Assembly (NCBI GenBank): GCA_944320995.1
Contig: CALUJQ010000002.1
Span: 62,001-126,000, forward strand
Origin: an uncultured Barnesiella sp.
GTDB taxonomy: Bacteria > Bacteroidota > Bacteroidia > Bacteroidales > Barnesiellaceae
Direction: 5' to 3'
DNA length: 64,000 nt
Program-made: the position numbers and the translations under genes
Shown: positions 1 through 9,245 of the stretch, piece by piece
Position numbering within the stretch: position 1 is the first letter of the stretch
Layout: the number at the start of each line of letters is the position of its first letter
The notes under the pieces: generated by a model
Database searches by the model: none
What the model was told of the DNA's origin: nothing
Seen by the model: the letters and a program-made list of their open reading frames with translations, nothing else

Positions 1-122
1 ATCACCAAAGTATGTCCTTTGGCTACGGGATTTATGTCGAGGAAGGCAAAATAATTTTCATCCTCGGCTACTTTGTAGCACGGAATTTCACCGGCCACGA
101 TACGACTAAAAATGGTTGCCAT
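1..122 (-). CDS. HIT-family hydrolase, 5' part only
   Basis: The first 40 codons of a minus-strand gene that runs off the left edge of the window. The start ATG is at 122 and the protein begins [20 protein letters not shown], followed by [16 protein letters not shown]. This is the usual beginning of histidine-triad (HIT) nucleotide-binding proteins, with the conserved IF..I..GEIP and FLDI.P...GH blocks. The catalytic HxHxH motif would lie outside the window. HIT proteins hydrolyse nucleoside phosphoramidates and related nucleotides in the cytoplasm. The gene follows greA on the same strand but is separated from it by two intrinsic terminators, so it probably has its own promoter. Confidence 0.85.
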   Translation of the reverse strand, partial: MATIFSRIVAGEIPCYKVAEDENYFAFLDINPVAKGHTLV

Positions 123-270
123 GATTTCTTATATTTTAAGTTACACAAAAATAGCGAAAGGCGAGTGCAGAGACAAATGGAAATACAGTTTCCAATTTTT
201 TCTCTGCCGAACCGAATCCTATTTTATCCAAAGATAGTAAAATCATTTGAACAGTCATTCATACCGCACA

Positions 271-321
271 AAAAAAGCGTTCCCCCTTTCCGTAGACTAT
301 AGGAGAGGAAAGGAGGAACGC
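271..321 (-). terminator. Second of two tandem intrinsic terminators after greA
   Basis: On the minus strand a 15-base arm (321-307) pairs with 291-277 with a single G-T wobble, around a 15-base loop, and is followed by seven T residues (276-270). This is a textbook Rho-independent terminator. It lies just after another terminator (362-327), so transcripts leaving greA meet two hairpins before the HIT gene. Confidence 0.85.
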
Positions 322-326
322 CAATA

Positions 327-362
327 ACAAAAAAGCCGATATGCAAAATTGCACACCGGCTT
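327..362 (-). terminator. Intrinsic terminator directly after greA
   Basis: Eight bases after the greA stop, the minus strand reads AAGCCG, an 18-base interior that itself contains the palindrome TGCAAAATTGCA, then CGGCTT and a T run. It is a shorter stem than the following hairpin at 321-271. Confidence 0.75.
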
Positions 363-369
363 ATATGGG

Positions 370-840
370 TCAAATGGAAATGTCGATAATTTCGAACGAC
401 ATCATTCCCGAGGGAACTTGAATCTCGGCTATATCGCCCACTTTCTTGCCCAGCAGACCTTTGGCGATAGGCGTCGTTGCCGATATTTTGCCTTCGCGCA
501 GATTGGCTTCCGACTCCGAAACAATGGTGTAGGTCATTACTGCGCCATTCTTTACGTTTTTAATTTTTACCGTGTTCAATATCTGAACCGTATGGGTATT
601 CAACTTGCTCTCGTCGATGAAACGGGCATTTGCCACCAGATCTTTCAACTGCGAGATTTTCATTTCGAGCATGCCTTGCGCCTCTTTGGCTGCATCATAC
701 TCGGCGTTCTCCGAGAGGTCACCTTTATCACGGGCTTCACCGATGGCACGAGATATTTCGGGACGCTTCACATTTTCGAGATAAGCGATCTCATCCATCA
801 ATTTCTTATAACCTTCCTCGGTCATGTAGGTAATTGCCAT
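370..840 (-). CDS. greA: Transcription elongation factor GreA
   Basis: 156 residues, the normal GreA length. It enters the secondary channel of RNA polymerase and stimulates transcript cleavage so that backtracked complexes restart. The N-terminal half is the coiled coil, with the tip sequence GDLSENAEYDAA holding the acidic pair D41 and E44 that coordinates the catalytic metal. The C-terminal half is the FKBP-like domain, with the conserved SP/TPIAKGLLGKKVGD block. The gene has its own promoter (938-968) and a leader of about 90 bases that contains a terminator-like hairpin (884-917). Two terminators follow the stop codon. Confidence 0.97.
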   Translation of the reverse strand: MAITYMTEEGYKKLMDEIAYLENVKRPEISRAIGEARDKGDLSENAEYDAAKEAQGMLEMKISQLKDLVANARFIDESKLNTHTVQILNTVKIKNVKNGAVMTYTIVSESEANLREGKISATTPIAKGLLGKKVGDIAEIQVPSGMMSFEIIDISI

Positions 841-883
841 AATTTTTCTCCTATAGTGTTTATAAATTATTATTCCTTATTAA

Positions 884-917
884 ACAAAAAAGAAATCCCG
901 CCGTTAGCCGGGACTCC
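884..917 (-). terminator. Terminator-like hairpin in the greA leader
   Basis: The minus strand reads AGTCCCG, an eight-base loop, CGGGATT, then TTCTTTTTTG. It can end transcription of the upstream lipoprotein gene, whose stop is at 1019. However, a good promoter (968-938) lies between that stop and the hairpin, so transcripts started for greA also pass through it. It may therefore act as an attenuator. Confidence 0.65.
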
Positions 918-937
918 TTTTTGCGATTTCACTGTGA

Positions 938-968
938 CAAAGATACGCTATTTTTTTGATCTTCCAAA
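938..968 (-). promoter_or_regulatory. Promoter of greA (Bacteroidetes type)
   Basis: On the minus strand TTTG (968-965) is followed after 19 bases by TATCTTTG (945-938). This matches the Bacteroidetes sigma factor consensus (TTTG, 19-21 bases, TAnnTTTG). Transcription would start near 931, about 90 bases before the greA start codon. Confidence 0.7.
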
Positions 969-1018
969 AAAAAACAGCGAGAATCGTCCAAATGTTTAAT
1001 TTTAGTGTTTTTTACCGC

Positions 1019-2158
1019 TCAAAAACGAGCTTGTACAGCCTGCTCTATTCCATCAGCTTTTTCTATGCGCTTCACGATACCGTCATTCTTATCGACCACA
1101 AAACAAGTCGGCAACTGGGTCACGTTGTACATGGAGGCATTGGGCGAATAGACACTTTGCGGGTCACGCACACAAACCCACGGCAGATTGTCGGCCGCCA
1201 CTTTCCATGCCTGTTCATCGGCATCGAGAGAGACTTGATATATCTCCAATCCTTTGGCATGATATTTTTTATAGAGTTCGGCCAACTTCATATTATACGA
1301 AGGCGAATAGTCGGTTTGATAGGCCGTAAAATCCAAAAGGACCACCTTGTTGGCAGCAACCAAATCGGACAAGGATTGTTTCCTGCCCCGTAAATCATAC
1401 AGTTCTATATTCAAGAAAGATGTCGTTTCGGCCTCAATTTGAGGGAGTTCCTGCCGAGTTGCACGCTCAGCGGCAATAGCAGCCAGCGTCATGTCATTCA
1501 ACTGTTTGGAACGAGGCGACTCGGGATAAATCGCATTGAAACTCGTCGCCACGGCAGCAATTAACCGGCGATCACCGGCATCGTAAGGGTCAAAAATTTT
1601 GGCTCCGTTTATCTCTTGGAAAACGACATAATAGGCAGCTGCCGATGAAGGGTTTTCCAATACCAAATCGAGCATCTTCTTTTTATACTCGGCCAAGTTC
1701 TCGATAGCTTGCGTTCTCAGCTCCTCGACTTGACCGCTATTCGAAGCCATAGCCCGGTTCAGTTCATTGATACGGTTTTTCAATCGGGCACTCTCTTCGC
1801 TCACAATGCGCATCTTGATACATTCGTCGGACCCTGTGAGTTCATAGTCGTGAGAGAAATCGGTGGCATTAGCCGTAAATTTCAATGTCTCGGTCGAGTC
1901 GATGGCAAAATGGACAACCGCCCCGTTCAATCGCAATTGATAAAATTCGGGGTATTGCGGAGCCTTCTGCTTAAACTTGAATGTGCCTTTGTTATCCAGC
2001 TTGACCGAATCGAGCATGGAGGGTTGTCCCGCGGCCAGCGATTCCAAATACAACACCTCTCCTTCGGCATCGGCCACATTCCCCTCGATCGTAAATCGAC
2101 GGTTGTCGCACGAGGTCACCGCCACAGCTATCACACACAAAAATATCCACTTTCTCAT
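1019..2158 (-). CDS. Lipoprotein with N-terminal DUF4369-like domain and cysteine-less thioredoxin fold
   Basis: 379 residues. The N-terminus is a lipoprotein signal with its lipid-attachment Cys at 17 (VAVTSC). Residues of about 20-110 resemble the DUF4369 beta domain found in front of TlpA-type thioredoxins in Bacteroidetes. A helical linker follows (about 115-170), then a thioredoxin/AhpC-TSA fold from about 247 to the end, including a cis-Pro block (TQLPTCFVVD). In the active-site position the protein reads DFTAYQTDYSP (276-286). The usual WCxxC motif is absent, so ordinary disulfide exchange is not expected. A scaffold or binding role is an inference. The gene is divergent from pnp and has its own promoter at 2206-2235. 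Confidence 0.8.
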   Translation of the reverse strand: MRKWIFLCVIAVAVTSCDNRRFTIEGNVADAEGEVLYLESLAAGQPSMLDSVKLDNKGTFKFKQKAPQYPEFYQLRLNGAVVHFAIDSTETLKFTANATDFSHDYELTGSDECIKMRIVSEESARLKNRINELNRAMASNSGQVEELRTQAIENLAEYKKKMLDLVLENPSSAAAYYVVFQEINGAKIFDPYDAGDRRLIAAVATSFNAIYPESPRSKQLNDMTLAAIAAERATRQELPQIEAETTSFLNIELYDLRGRKQSLSDLVAANKVVLLDFTAYQTDYSPSYNMKLAELYKKYHAKGLEIYQVSLDADEQAWKVAADNLPWVCVRDPQSVYSPNASMYNVTQLPTCFVVDKNDGIVKRIEKADGIEQAVQARF

Positions 2159-2205
2159 TGTCGCATAATTTTAGATTTTTGTCATTCCCCACGGGAAACC
2201 AGTTA

Positions 2206-2235
2206 CAAAGATAGGCTTTTTTTCAAAAATCCAAA
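2206..2235 (-). promoter_or_regulatory. Promoter of the DUF4369/thioredoxin-like lipoprotein
   Basis: On the minus strand TTTG (2235-2232) is followed after 18 bases by TATCTTTG (2213-2206), about 48 bases before the start codon. It matches the Bacteroidetes consensus. Confidence 0.65.
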
Positions 2236-2357
2236 TTACGGGAACTACACGTCGAAAGAACAAATTGTCAATAAAAACCGAATGCGACTCCTCGTATCGG
2301 TCTTCGAAACCGCTTTTATTCGTGTTATTTTTTTCATTTTTATTTCATAATCATAGT

Positions 2358-2384
2358 TTTGCATTCAAACTTTCATTATCTTTG
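2358..2384 (+). promoter_or_regulatory. Probable promoter of pnp
   Basis: TTTG (2358-2361) and TATCTTTG (2377-2384) lie about 40 bases before the pnp start codon. The -7 element matches the consensus exactly, but the gap of 15 bases is shorter than usual, so only the -7 element is convincing. Confidence 0.5.
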
Positions 2385-2424
2385 CACGATTTTGAGATGA
2401 AAAAAATATAGAAAAATCGATTTT

Positions 2425-4593
2425 ATGATTAAACAAGTTATTAAGAAGACCATCGATTTGGGTGATGGAAGGACCATCACTATCGAAACCGGCAAGCTTG
2501 CCAAGCAAGCCGATGGGGCCGTAGAAGTGCGCATGGGCAACACCATGCTCTTGGCCACCGTATGTTCGGCGCAGGAAGCCGGTGAAGGCGTGGATTTCAT
2601 GCCTCTGCAAGTAGAATACAAAGAGCGTTATTCGGCATTCGGCCGTTTCCCGGGAGGGTTTACCAAACGTGAAGGTCGTGCGTCGGATTACGAAATACTC
2701 ACCGCCCGTTTGGTGGACCGCGTATTGCGCCCCTTGTTCCCCGACAACTATCACGCCGATACGTTTGTAAACATCATGTTGTTCTCCACCGACGGCGTCG
2801 ATATGCCCGATGCCCTTGCCGGCCTTGCCGCTTCGGCAGCCTTGGCTGTTTCGGATATTCCCTTCAACGGGCCTATCTCCGAAGTTCGTGTAGCCCGTAT
2901 CGACGGTAAATTCAAAATAAACCCCACATTCGCCGAATTGGAAAAAGCCGATATGGACCTGATGGTGGGTGCTACCTACGACAACATCATGATGGTAGAA
3001 GGCGAAATGGACGAGGTTTCGGAAGCCGATTTGCTCGAAGCCCTCAAAGCCGCCCATGAAGCTATCAAAGTTCACTGCCTCGTACAAAAAGAACTGGCCG
3101 AGGCCGTAGGCTCAACGGTAAAAAGAGAATATTGCCACGAGACCAACGACGAAGATTTGCGCAAAGACGTATGGGGAAAATGCTACGATAAGGCCTATGC
3201 CATCGCACGCTCGGGCAATGCCGACAAACATGCCCGCCAAAACGCTTTCGACGCTATTGTCGAAGAATATCTCGCCAGCATGAGCGAAGAGGAAGTAGCC
3301 GAAAAAGAAGCTCTCGTAAAACGCTACTATCACGATGTGGAAAAAGAGGCTGTGCGCCGTTGCATTCTCGACGAAGGTATCCGTCTCGACGGCCGTTCCA
3401 CTACACAAATCCGTCCTATCTGGTGCGAAGTTGACTACATTCCCGGCCCTCACGGTTCGGCTGTATTCACCCGTGGCGAAACTCAATCGCTTTCGACAGT
3501 AACCCTCGGTACAAAACTCGATGAGAAGATTCTCGACGATGTACTCAACCAAGGCCGCGACCGCTTCTTGCTGCACTACAACTTCCCGCCCTTCTCGACC
3601 GGCGAAGCCAAAGCCCAACGCGGTGTAGGCCGTCGTGAAATCGGGCATGGCAACTTGGCCAACCGCGCCCTCAAACGCATGATCCCCGCCGATTATCCCT
3701 ACGTAGTTCGCGTGGTTTCCGATATTCTCGAATCGAACGGTTCCTCATCAATGGCTACCGTTTGCGCCGGGACATTGGCTCTTATGGATGCCGGTGTGAA
3801 AATAAAGAAACCTGTATCGGGTATCGCCATGGGATTAATCACCGACAAAGACAATGTGAAATATGCCATTCTCTCCGATATTCTCGGTGACGAAGACCAC
3901 CTCGGCGACATGGACTTCAAAGTAACCGGTACGCGCGACGGTATCACCGCCACCCAAATGGACATCAAGTGCGACGGGCTATCTTATGAAGTTCTCGAAA
4001 AAGCCTTGAACCAAGCCCGCGAAGGCCGTCTGCACATTCTCAACATCATTACCGATACGATTGCCGAGCCGCGTGCCGACTTGAAGCCTCACGCTCCTCG
4101 CATCGAAACGATGATTATTCCCAAAGATATGATCGGTGCCGTAATAGGCCCGGGCGGGAAAATTATCCAAAGCATACAGGAAGCCAGTGGCGCAATCGTT
4201 ACCATTGACGAAATCAACAACGAAGGCCATATCGAAATTTCGGCTGCCAACCTCGACTCGATCAAGGATGCCAAACGTCGTATCAAAGCCATCACGGCTC
4301 AACCCGAAGAGGGCGAAACTTATACCGGTATCGTAAAATCAATACTCCCCTTCGGTGCTTTCGTAGAGATCCTCCCCGGCAAAGACGGATTGCTCCATAT
4401 CTCGGAAATCAGTTGGGATCGTCTCGAATCGATGGAAACATCGGGCGTACATGAAGGCGATGAGGTAACGGTGAAACTTATCGAGATAGACAAGAAAACC
4501 GGGAAATACCGGTTGTCGATGAAAGCGTTGCTCCCGCGTCCCGAAAAAGCACCGCGCAACGACCGTCACCCGCATAATAACAACAAACAGTAA
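2425..4593 (+). CDS. pnp: Polyribonucleotide nucleotidyltransferase (PNPase)
   Basis: 722 residues, the expected length. It degrades RNA 3'-to-5' by phosphorolysis and forms a trimeric cytoplasmic ring. Two RNase PH domains are visible: the first at about 10-150 ([14 protein letters not shown]) and the second at about 320-545, starting [17 protein letters not shown] and holding [11 protein letters not shown]. They are followed by a KH domain ([13 protein letters not shown], about 570-600) and an S1 domain ([29 protein letters not shown], given here in part only). The gene stands alone with its own promoter and ends at a strong terminator (4617-4649). Confidence 0.97.
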   Translation: MIKQVIKKTIDLGDGRTITIETGKLAKQADGAVEVRMGNTMLLATVCSAQEAGEGVDFMPLQVEYKERYSAFGRFPGGFTKREGRASDYEILTARLVDRVLRPLFPDNYHADTFVNIMLFSTDGVDMPDALAGLAASAALAVSDIPFNGPISEVRVARIDGKFKINPTFAELEKADMDLMVGATYDNIMMVEGEMDEVSEADLLEALKAAHEAIKVHCLVQKELAEAVGSTVKREYCHETNDEDLRKDVWGKCYDKAYAIARSGNADKHARQNAFDAIVEEYLASMSEEEVAEKEALVKRYYHDVEKEAVRRCILDEGIRLDGRSTTQIRPIWCEVDYIPGPHGSAVFTRGETQSLSTVTLGTKLDEKILDDVLNQGRDRFLLHYNFPPFSTGEAKAQRGVGRREIGHGNLANRALKRMIPADYPYVVRVVSDILESNGSSSMATVCAGTLALMDAGVKIKKPVSGIAMGLITDKDNVKYAILSDILGDEDHLGDMDFKVTGTRDGITATQMDIKCDGLSYEVLEKALNQAREGRLHILNIITDTIAEPRADLKPHAPRIETMIIPKDMIGAVIGPGGKIIQSIQEASGAIVTIDEINNEGHIEISAANLDSIKDAKRRIKAITAQPEEGETYTGIVKSILPFGAFVEILPGKDGLLHISEISWDRLESMETSGVHEGDEVTVKLIEIDKKTGKYRLSMKALLPRPEKAPRNDRHPHNNNKQ

Positions 4594-4616
4594 GCAAAAC
4601 GCTTTTCTTTCTACAT

Positions 4617-4649
4617 AAGCCGTGCATCTTCCCGATGCACGGCTTTTTT
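4617..4649 (+). terminator. Intrinsic terminator after pnp
   Basis: A 12-base-pair stem (4617-4628 with 4634-4645), a five-base loop and a run of six T residues, 24 bases after the pnp stop. Confidence 0.92.
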
Positions 4650-4750
4650 CATCTTACTTCAAAGAGATATTGCCCCGGGTTAAAAATTCTCATTTTTTTA
4701 CCTATTTAGCATAAAAATAGCTATCTTCGTTTGCAAATCGATCCCGGCCT

Positions 4751-6220
4751 ATGGCAACCCTAAAACAGCAGCTACAACAGAAATTACAGCAGAAACTGTC
4801 GCCCCAGCAAATACAGTTAATCCGCCTCCTCGAACTCACCGAAATCGAGTTTGAAGAACGGGTACAACAAGAGTTGGTCGATAACCCGGCTTTGGAAGAG
4901 GGGCGAGAAGAGAGCCTCGACAATCTGCACGAGTTCGATGCCAACGCCGACGAAGATGGTAATCCGGGAGAGTCGGCCGAAGAACTCACTTTGGGAGACT
5001 ACCGCGATGAAGACGACATTCCCGATTATCGTCTCGAAGCCGATAATTTTTCGAGAGACGACCGCAAAGAAGAGATTCCATTCGTCTCGGCATCGTCGTT
5101 CCACGATTTTCTCGAAAGCCAGTTGGGTGAACTCTCGCTCGATGAAGCCGACCGGCAAATCGCCCAATACATCATCGGGAATATCGACGACAACGGTTAT
5201 CTGCAAAGGCCCATACAGGCCATTTCGGACGATCTCATTTTTCAAGTGGGGTTGGACGTTCCCGTAAGCCAAGTCGAATCCATTCTACAAACAATCCAAG
5301 AATTTGAACCGGCAGGCGTCGGCGCCTCGAATCTGCGAGAATGTTTGCTGCTACAACTCGAACGCCACGACGCAACCCCAGCTAACTTGTTGGCCTATAA
5401 AATTATCGACCAAATGTTCGACGAGTTCTCCAAAAAGCATTACGACAAAATCATGCGCCAATGTAATGTCGGCGAAGAAGAACTCAAACAGGCCATACGC
5501 GAAATTACCCTGCTCAACCCCAAACCCGGCAGCGCATGGAACAACAGCTACTCGGGAAACTCCGAGCACCACATTATCCCCGACTTCTATGTCGAGGCAC
5601 AAGACGGAGAGCTCTCCATCGGATTGAACAACTCCAATATCCCCGAATTGCATGTAAGCCGCGATTACCAAGAGATGTTCACCGATTACTCTTCAAACAA
5701 ACAGAACCAAACCCGAGAAAAACGCGATGCTCTCTTGTTTGTCAAACAGAAACTCGACGCCGCACAATGGTTTGTCAATGCCGTCAAGCAACGGCAGGAG
5801 ACCCTGCTCTCCACCATCAAAGTAATCGTGGAACTGCAAAAGGAATTCTTCCTTACCGGCGACGAACGCAACCTCAAACCCATGATCCTGAAAGATGTGG
5901 CCGAACGCACCGGATATGATATTTCTACCATTTCGAGGGCCAGCAACAGCAAATATGTGCAAACAAACTTCGGTATCTATCCGTTAAAATATTTCTTCTC
6001 CGAGTCCATGCAAAACGATGCGGGAGAAGAAGTCTCGACCAAAGAGATAAAACGGCTGTTGCAGGAACTGGTCGAACACGAGGACAAGCGGAAACCCCTC
6101 TCGGACGACCGCTTGTGCGAGCTTTTGCAACAAAAAGGTTACCCGATTGCCCGGCGTACCGTAGCCAAATATCGGGAACAGCTATCCATACCGGTAGCCC
6201 GGTTACGAAAAGAAATTTAA
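4751..6220 (+). CDS. rpoN: RNA polymerase sigma-54 factor
   Basis: 489 residues. Region I is the glutamine- and leucine-rich N-terminus (LKQQLQQKLQQKLSPQQIQL), which contacts enhancer-binding activators. An acidic region II follows (about 60-115), then the core-binding domain and the C-terminal DNA-binding part. The RpoN box is present as ARRTVAKYRE at about 467-476. It directs polymerase to -24/-12 promoters. No sigma-54 activator gene lies in this window. It is the first gene of a tight run with the membrane protein, purE, ispG and the MATE exporter (gaps of 18-28 bases). Confidence 0.96.
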   Translation: MATLKQQLQQKLQQKLSPQQIQLIRLLELTEIEFEERVQQELVDNPALEEGREESLDNLHEFDANADEDGNPGESAEELTLGDYRDEDDIPDYRLEADNFSRDDRKEEIPFVSASSFHDFLESQLGELSLDEADRQIAQYIIGNIDDNGYLQRPIQAISDDLIFQVGLDVPVSQVESILQTIQEFEPAGVGASNLRECLLLQLERHDATPANLLAYKIIDQMFDEFSKKHYDKIMRQCNVGEEELKQAIREITLLNPKPGSAWNNSYSGNSEHHIIPDFYVEAQDGELSIGLNNSNIPELHVSRDYQEMFTDYSSNKQNQTREKRDALLFVKQKLDAAQWFVNAVKQRQETLLSTIKVIVELQKEFFLTGDERNLKPMILKDVAERTGYDISTISRASNSKYVQTNFGIYPLKYFFSESMQNDAGEEVSTKEIKRLLQELVEHEDKRKPLSDDRLCELLQQKGYPIARRTVAKYREQLSIPVARLRKEI

Positions 6221-6243
6221 AACGAATAAAACTAAAACGACAC

Positions 6244-6858
6244 ATGAAACAACTGGCCACGATATTCTCGACCGTATTTCATCCGCTGCTCATGCCCACC
6301 TACGGCATCGCCATTGCATTGTTCACCTCGTACATGCGCATCTTCGGCGACCGGTTGTTGGGTATTATCATCATAGGCGTACTGCTCACCACCTGCATCT
6401 TGCCGGCCTTGGGTATATTCATTCTCTATAAAACCGGACAAATAAGCGATTTCAGGCTGCACAAACGTACCGAACGAACCGTCCCCTATATCATCAATTT
6501 CGCCTGCTATATAGCTTGTTATTTCTACCTTTACCGGTTCGGAATCCCCAATTGGATACTCTCGTTTGTGGCCGGAGCTATCGTCTCGCTCATCATCTCC
6601 TTATTTATCAACCGGTACTGGAAGATAAGCGCACACATGGTGGCCGCCGGTTCCATGGTCATGCTGGTCTTTCTCATGAGTTTCTACAAACTCATGCTAT
6701 CGCCCTACATATTCCCCTTACAAATCGCCACAATCTTGCTCGCCGGCGTGATAGGGTCCTCCCGCATTTTACTCAAACGCCATACTCTCGGACAGGTAGG
6801 AGCCGGATTTGCATTGGGGATCGTCTGCTGCGGGAGCTTATTCTTCCTTTTTATATAA
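6244..6858 (+). CDS. PAP2-like integral membrane protein with altered active site
   Basis: 204 residues with about six hydrophobic segments. The start is the ATG at 6244, because a longer reading from 6115 would overlap rpoN. Three blocks line up with the PAP2 phosphatase motifs: HKRTERTVPY (like KxxxxxxRP), KISAHMVAAGS (like PSGH) and SRILLKRHTLGQ (like SRx5Hx3D). The last Asp is Gln and the middle block lacks the PSGH form, so the fold is probably PAP2 but catalysis is uncertain. A role in lipid or undecaprenyl phosphate handling would be an inference. It sits between rpoN and purE. Confidence 0.7.
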   Translation: MKQLATIFSTVFHPLLMPTYGIAIALFTSYMRIFGDRLLGIIIIGVLLTTCILPALGIFILYKTGQISDFRLHKRTERTVPYIINFACYIACYFYLYRFGIPNWILSFVAGAIVSLIISLFINRYWKISAHMVAAGSMVMLVFLMSFYKLMLSPYIFPLQIATILLAGVIGSSRILLKRHTLGQVGAGFALGIVCCGSLFFLFI

Positions 6859-6880
6859 TCACCGATAAAACATAACCACT

Positions 6881-7387
6881 ATGAAACCGATTGTAAGTAT
6901 AATCATGGGGAGCACATCGGATCTCCCTATCATGGAAAAAGCAGCCAAATTGCTCGACGAATGCGAAATTCCTTTCGAGATGCTCGCCTTGTCGGCCCAC
7001 CGCACTCCGGCCGAAGTCGAGGAGTTTGCCAGAAATGCCAAAAACCGGGGCATAAAAGTGATTATCGCCGCTGCCGGTATGGCCGCTCACCTGCCCGGCG
7101 TCATCGCCGCCATGACACCGCTGCCTGTTATCGGGGTTCCCATCAAATCGGGGATGGAGGGCCTCGATGCCCTGCTCGCCATCGTACAGATGCCTCCCGG
7201 AATACCCGTGGCTACCGTCGGGATAAACGCCTCGCTCAATGCGGCCATTCTCGCTACCCAGATTTTGGCAAACGGAGATGAAACCATCGCAACAAAAGTC
7301 GAGGCCTACAAAGCCGGACTGACCCAGAAGATCGTAGCCGCCAACCGTGAACTCGCCGAGGTAAAATACAAATTCAAAACCAACTGA
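6881..7387 (+). CDS. purE: N5-carboxyaminoimidazole ribonucleotide mutase
   Basis: 168 residues, the normal PurE class I length. It converts N5-CAIR to CAIR in purine synthesis. Visible signatures are [12 protein letters not shown] near the N-terminus, the SAHRTP active-site loop containing the catalytic His, [11 protein letters not shown], and GVPIKS. It is encoded in a run with rpoN, the PAP2-like gene and ispG. The partner PurK is not in the window. Confidence 0.96.
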   Translation: MKPIVSIIMGSTSDLPIMEKAAKLLDECEIPFEMLALSAHRTPAEVEEFARNAKNRGIKVIIAAAGMAAHLPGVIAAMTPLPVIGVPIKSGMEGLDALLAIVQMPPGIPVATVGINASLNAAILATQILANGDETIATKVEAYKAGLTQKIVAANRELAEVKYKFKTN

Positions 7388-7415
7388 CCACACAACCCAT
7401 TTCCGTTTCTTTATC

Positions 7416-9227
7416 ATGGATTACTACAATTATCATCGCCGCAAAAGCAGTATCGTACACATCGGTGATACCCCACTCGGGGGCGAATATCCCATACGCA
7501 TACAATCGATGACCAATACCTCTACACTCGACACCACAGGCAGTGTAGAACAATGTATCCGCATCATTCAGGCCGGAGCCGATTATGTGAGGCTCACCGC
7601 ACAAGGGGTAAGAGAGGCCGAAAACCTCGGTGAAATCAAGCAGGCATTAATCGCCCGAGGTTATCGAACACCCCTCGTCGCCGACATTCATTTCAACCCC
7701 AAAGCGGCCGATGCCGCAGCCTGTACCGTAGATAAAGTACGGATAAACCCGGGTAACTTCGTAGATAGCGCCCGCACCTTCAAACAAATTAATTATACCG
7801 ACGACGAATATGCGGCCGAACTGCAACGCCTCAGAGACCGGTTTGTCGCCTTCCTGAACATCTGCAAAGAACAACATACCGCTATTCGGTTAGGGGTCAA
7901 CCACGGCTCACTCTCCGACCGTATTATGAGCCGCTACGGCGACACCCCCGAAGGAATGGTCGAGTCGTGCATGGAATTTCTAAGAATCTGCCGGGAAGAA
8001 AATTTCGACGATGTAGTCATCTCCATCAAGGCCTCCAACACGGTAGTCATGGTGCAAACCGTGCGGCTGCTTATTAAAAGAATGAATTCGGAAGGCATGA
8101 GTTACCCTTTGCATCTGGGTGTTACCGAAGCCGGAGACGGAGAAGACGGACGCATAAAATCGGCCGTAGGTATAGGCACACTGCTTGCCGACGGAATCGG
8201 CGACACCATACGGGTATCATTGAGCGAAGCACCGGAAGCCGAAGTCCCCGTAGCCCGCAAACTGGTTGATTACATAACGCGGAGAGCCGGACATACTCCC
8301 ATTGCAGCCCCCCTCATCTCTCTCGAACAAATCGCTTCCCGGCAAAAAGATCTTTGCGAAACGATCGGCAGGGGACAACAACCCGTCGTTATTGCCGACG
8401 GAATACCCGAAGAGGGAACGAAAGCCGATTTTTACTACACCCGTGACAAGGCTTCAAACGGGAACGCCCGATATATCGTCGATTATCGCCATTATCATGG
8501 CGAAACAAACACATACCCGTTATTCCGGGCAACCGAATTGGACAAACTGGAAGGAGTAAAAGCTCCCATTCATTTCCTGCAAGCCGATACTGCCGAATTG
8601 TCGGAAGAACTACTTGACCAACTCTCCCGGGAAACCAACGTCGTACTTCTCCTTTCGTCGCACCACACCAATCCGGTAGGCGACATACGTGCAGCCTTGG
8701 CCCGTCTCGCCATGACCGGCAACAAACTGCCGGTCGTACTGATGGTCCACTACCGAGAAGCAAATAGCGAAGATTTGCAAGTGAAAGCAGGAGCCGATTT
8801 CGGCCCTTTCCTGCTCGACAACCTCATCGATGGCATATTCCTCCGCAACGAAGGAGAAATCCCTGCACAAAGCCTCATAAGCTATATGTTCACGATTCTG
8901 CAAGCCGCCCGCAAACGGTTCAGTAAGACAGAATATATCTCCTGCCCGAGTTGCGGCCGCACGATGTTCGACCTGCAAACGACGATAGCCCGTGTCAAAG
9001 CGGCCACCTCGCACCTCACCGGGCTCAAAATAGGTATCATGGGGTGTATCGTGAACGGCCCCGGCGAAATGGCCGATGCCGATTACGGATATGTAGGCGC
9101 CGGCCGAAACCGGGTGAGCCTCTACAAAGGCAAAGCATGTATCGAAAAAAACATACCCGAGGAACAAGCTATCGAAAAACTTATCGCCCTTATCAAAGTG
9201 AACGGCGATTGGTGCGACCCCGTTTAA
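7416..9227 (+). CDS. ispG: 4-hydroxy-3-methylbut-2-enyl diphosphate synthase, long form
   Basis: 603 residues. It makes HMBPP from MEcPP in the MEP isoprenoid pathway, using a [4Fe-4S] cluster. The N-terminal TIM barrel starts PIRIQSMTNT and contains VRLTAQGVREAENL. The C-terminal reductase-like domain holds three cluster cysteines, at about 510 and 513 (SCPSCGRT) and 544 (GIMGCIVNGPGE), with a conserved Glu near 551. The insertion of about 200 residues between the two parts is the three-domain form known from plants and Bacteroidetes, in contrast to the 370-residue E. coli enzyme. It follows purE by 28 bases. Confidence 0.97.
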   Translation: MDYYNYHRRKSSIVHIGDTPLGGEYPIRIQSMTNTSTLDTTGSVEQCIRIIQAGADYVRLTAQGVREAENLGEIKQALIARGYRTPLVADIHFNPKAADAAACTVDKVRINPGNFVDSARTFKQINYTDDEYAAELQRLRDRFVAFLNICKEQHTAIRLGVNHGSLSDRIMSRYGDTPEGMVESCMEFLRICREENFDDVVISIKASNTVVMVQTVRLLIKRMNSEGMSYPLHLGVTEAGDGEDGRIKSAVGIGTLLADGIGDTIRVSLSEAPEAEVPVARKLVDYITRRAGHTPIAAPLISLEQIASRQKDLCETIGRGQQPVVIADGIPEEGTKADFYYTRDKASNGNARYIVDYRHYHGETNTYPLFRATELDKLEGVKAPIHFLQADTAELSEELLDQLSRETNVVLLLSSHHTNPVGDIRAALARLAMTGNKLPVVLMVHYREANSEDLQVKAGADFGPFLLDNLIDGIFLRNEGEIPAQSLISYMFTILQAARKRFSKTEYISCPSCGRTMFDLQTTIARVKAATSHLTGLKIGIMGCIVNGPGEMADADYGYVGAGRNRVSLYKGKACIEKNIPEEQAIEKLIALIKVNGDWCDPV

Positions 9228-9245
9228 AAACGACTGCCCGACTCC

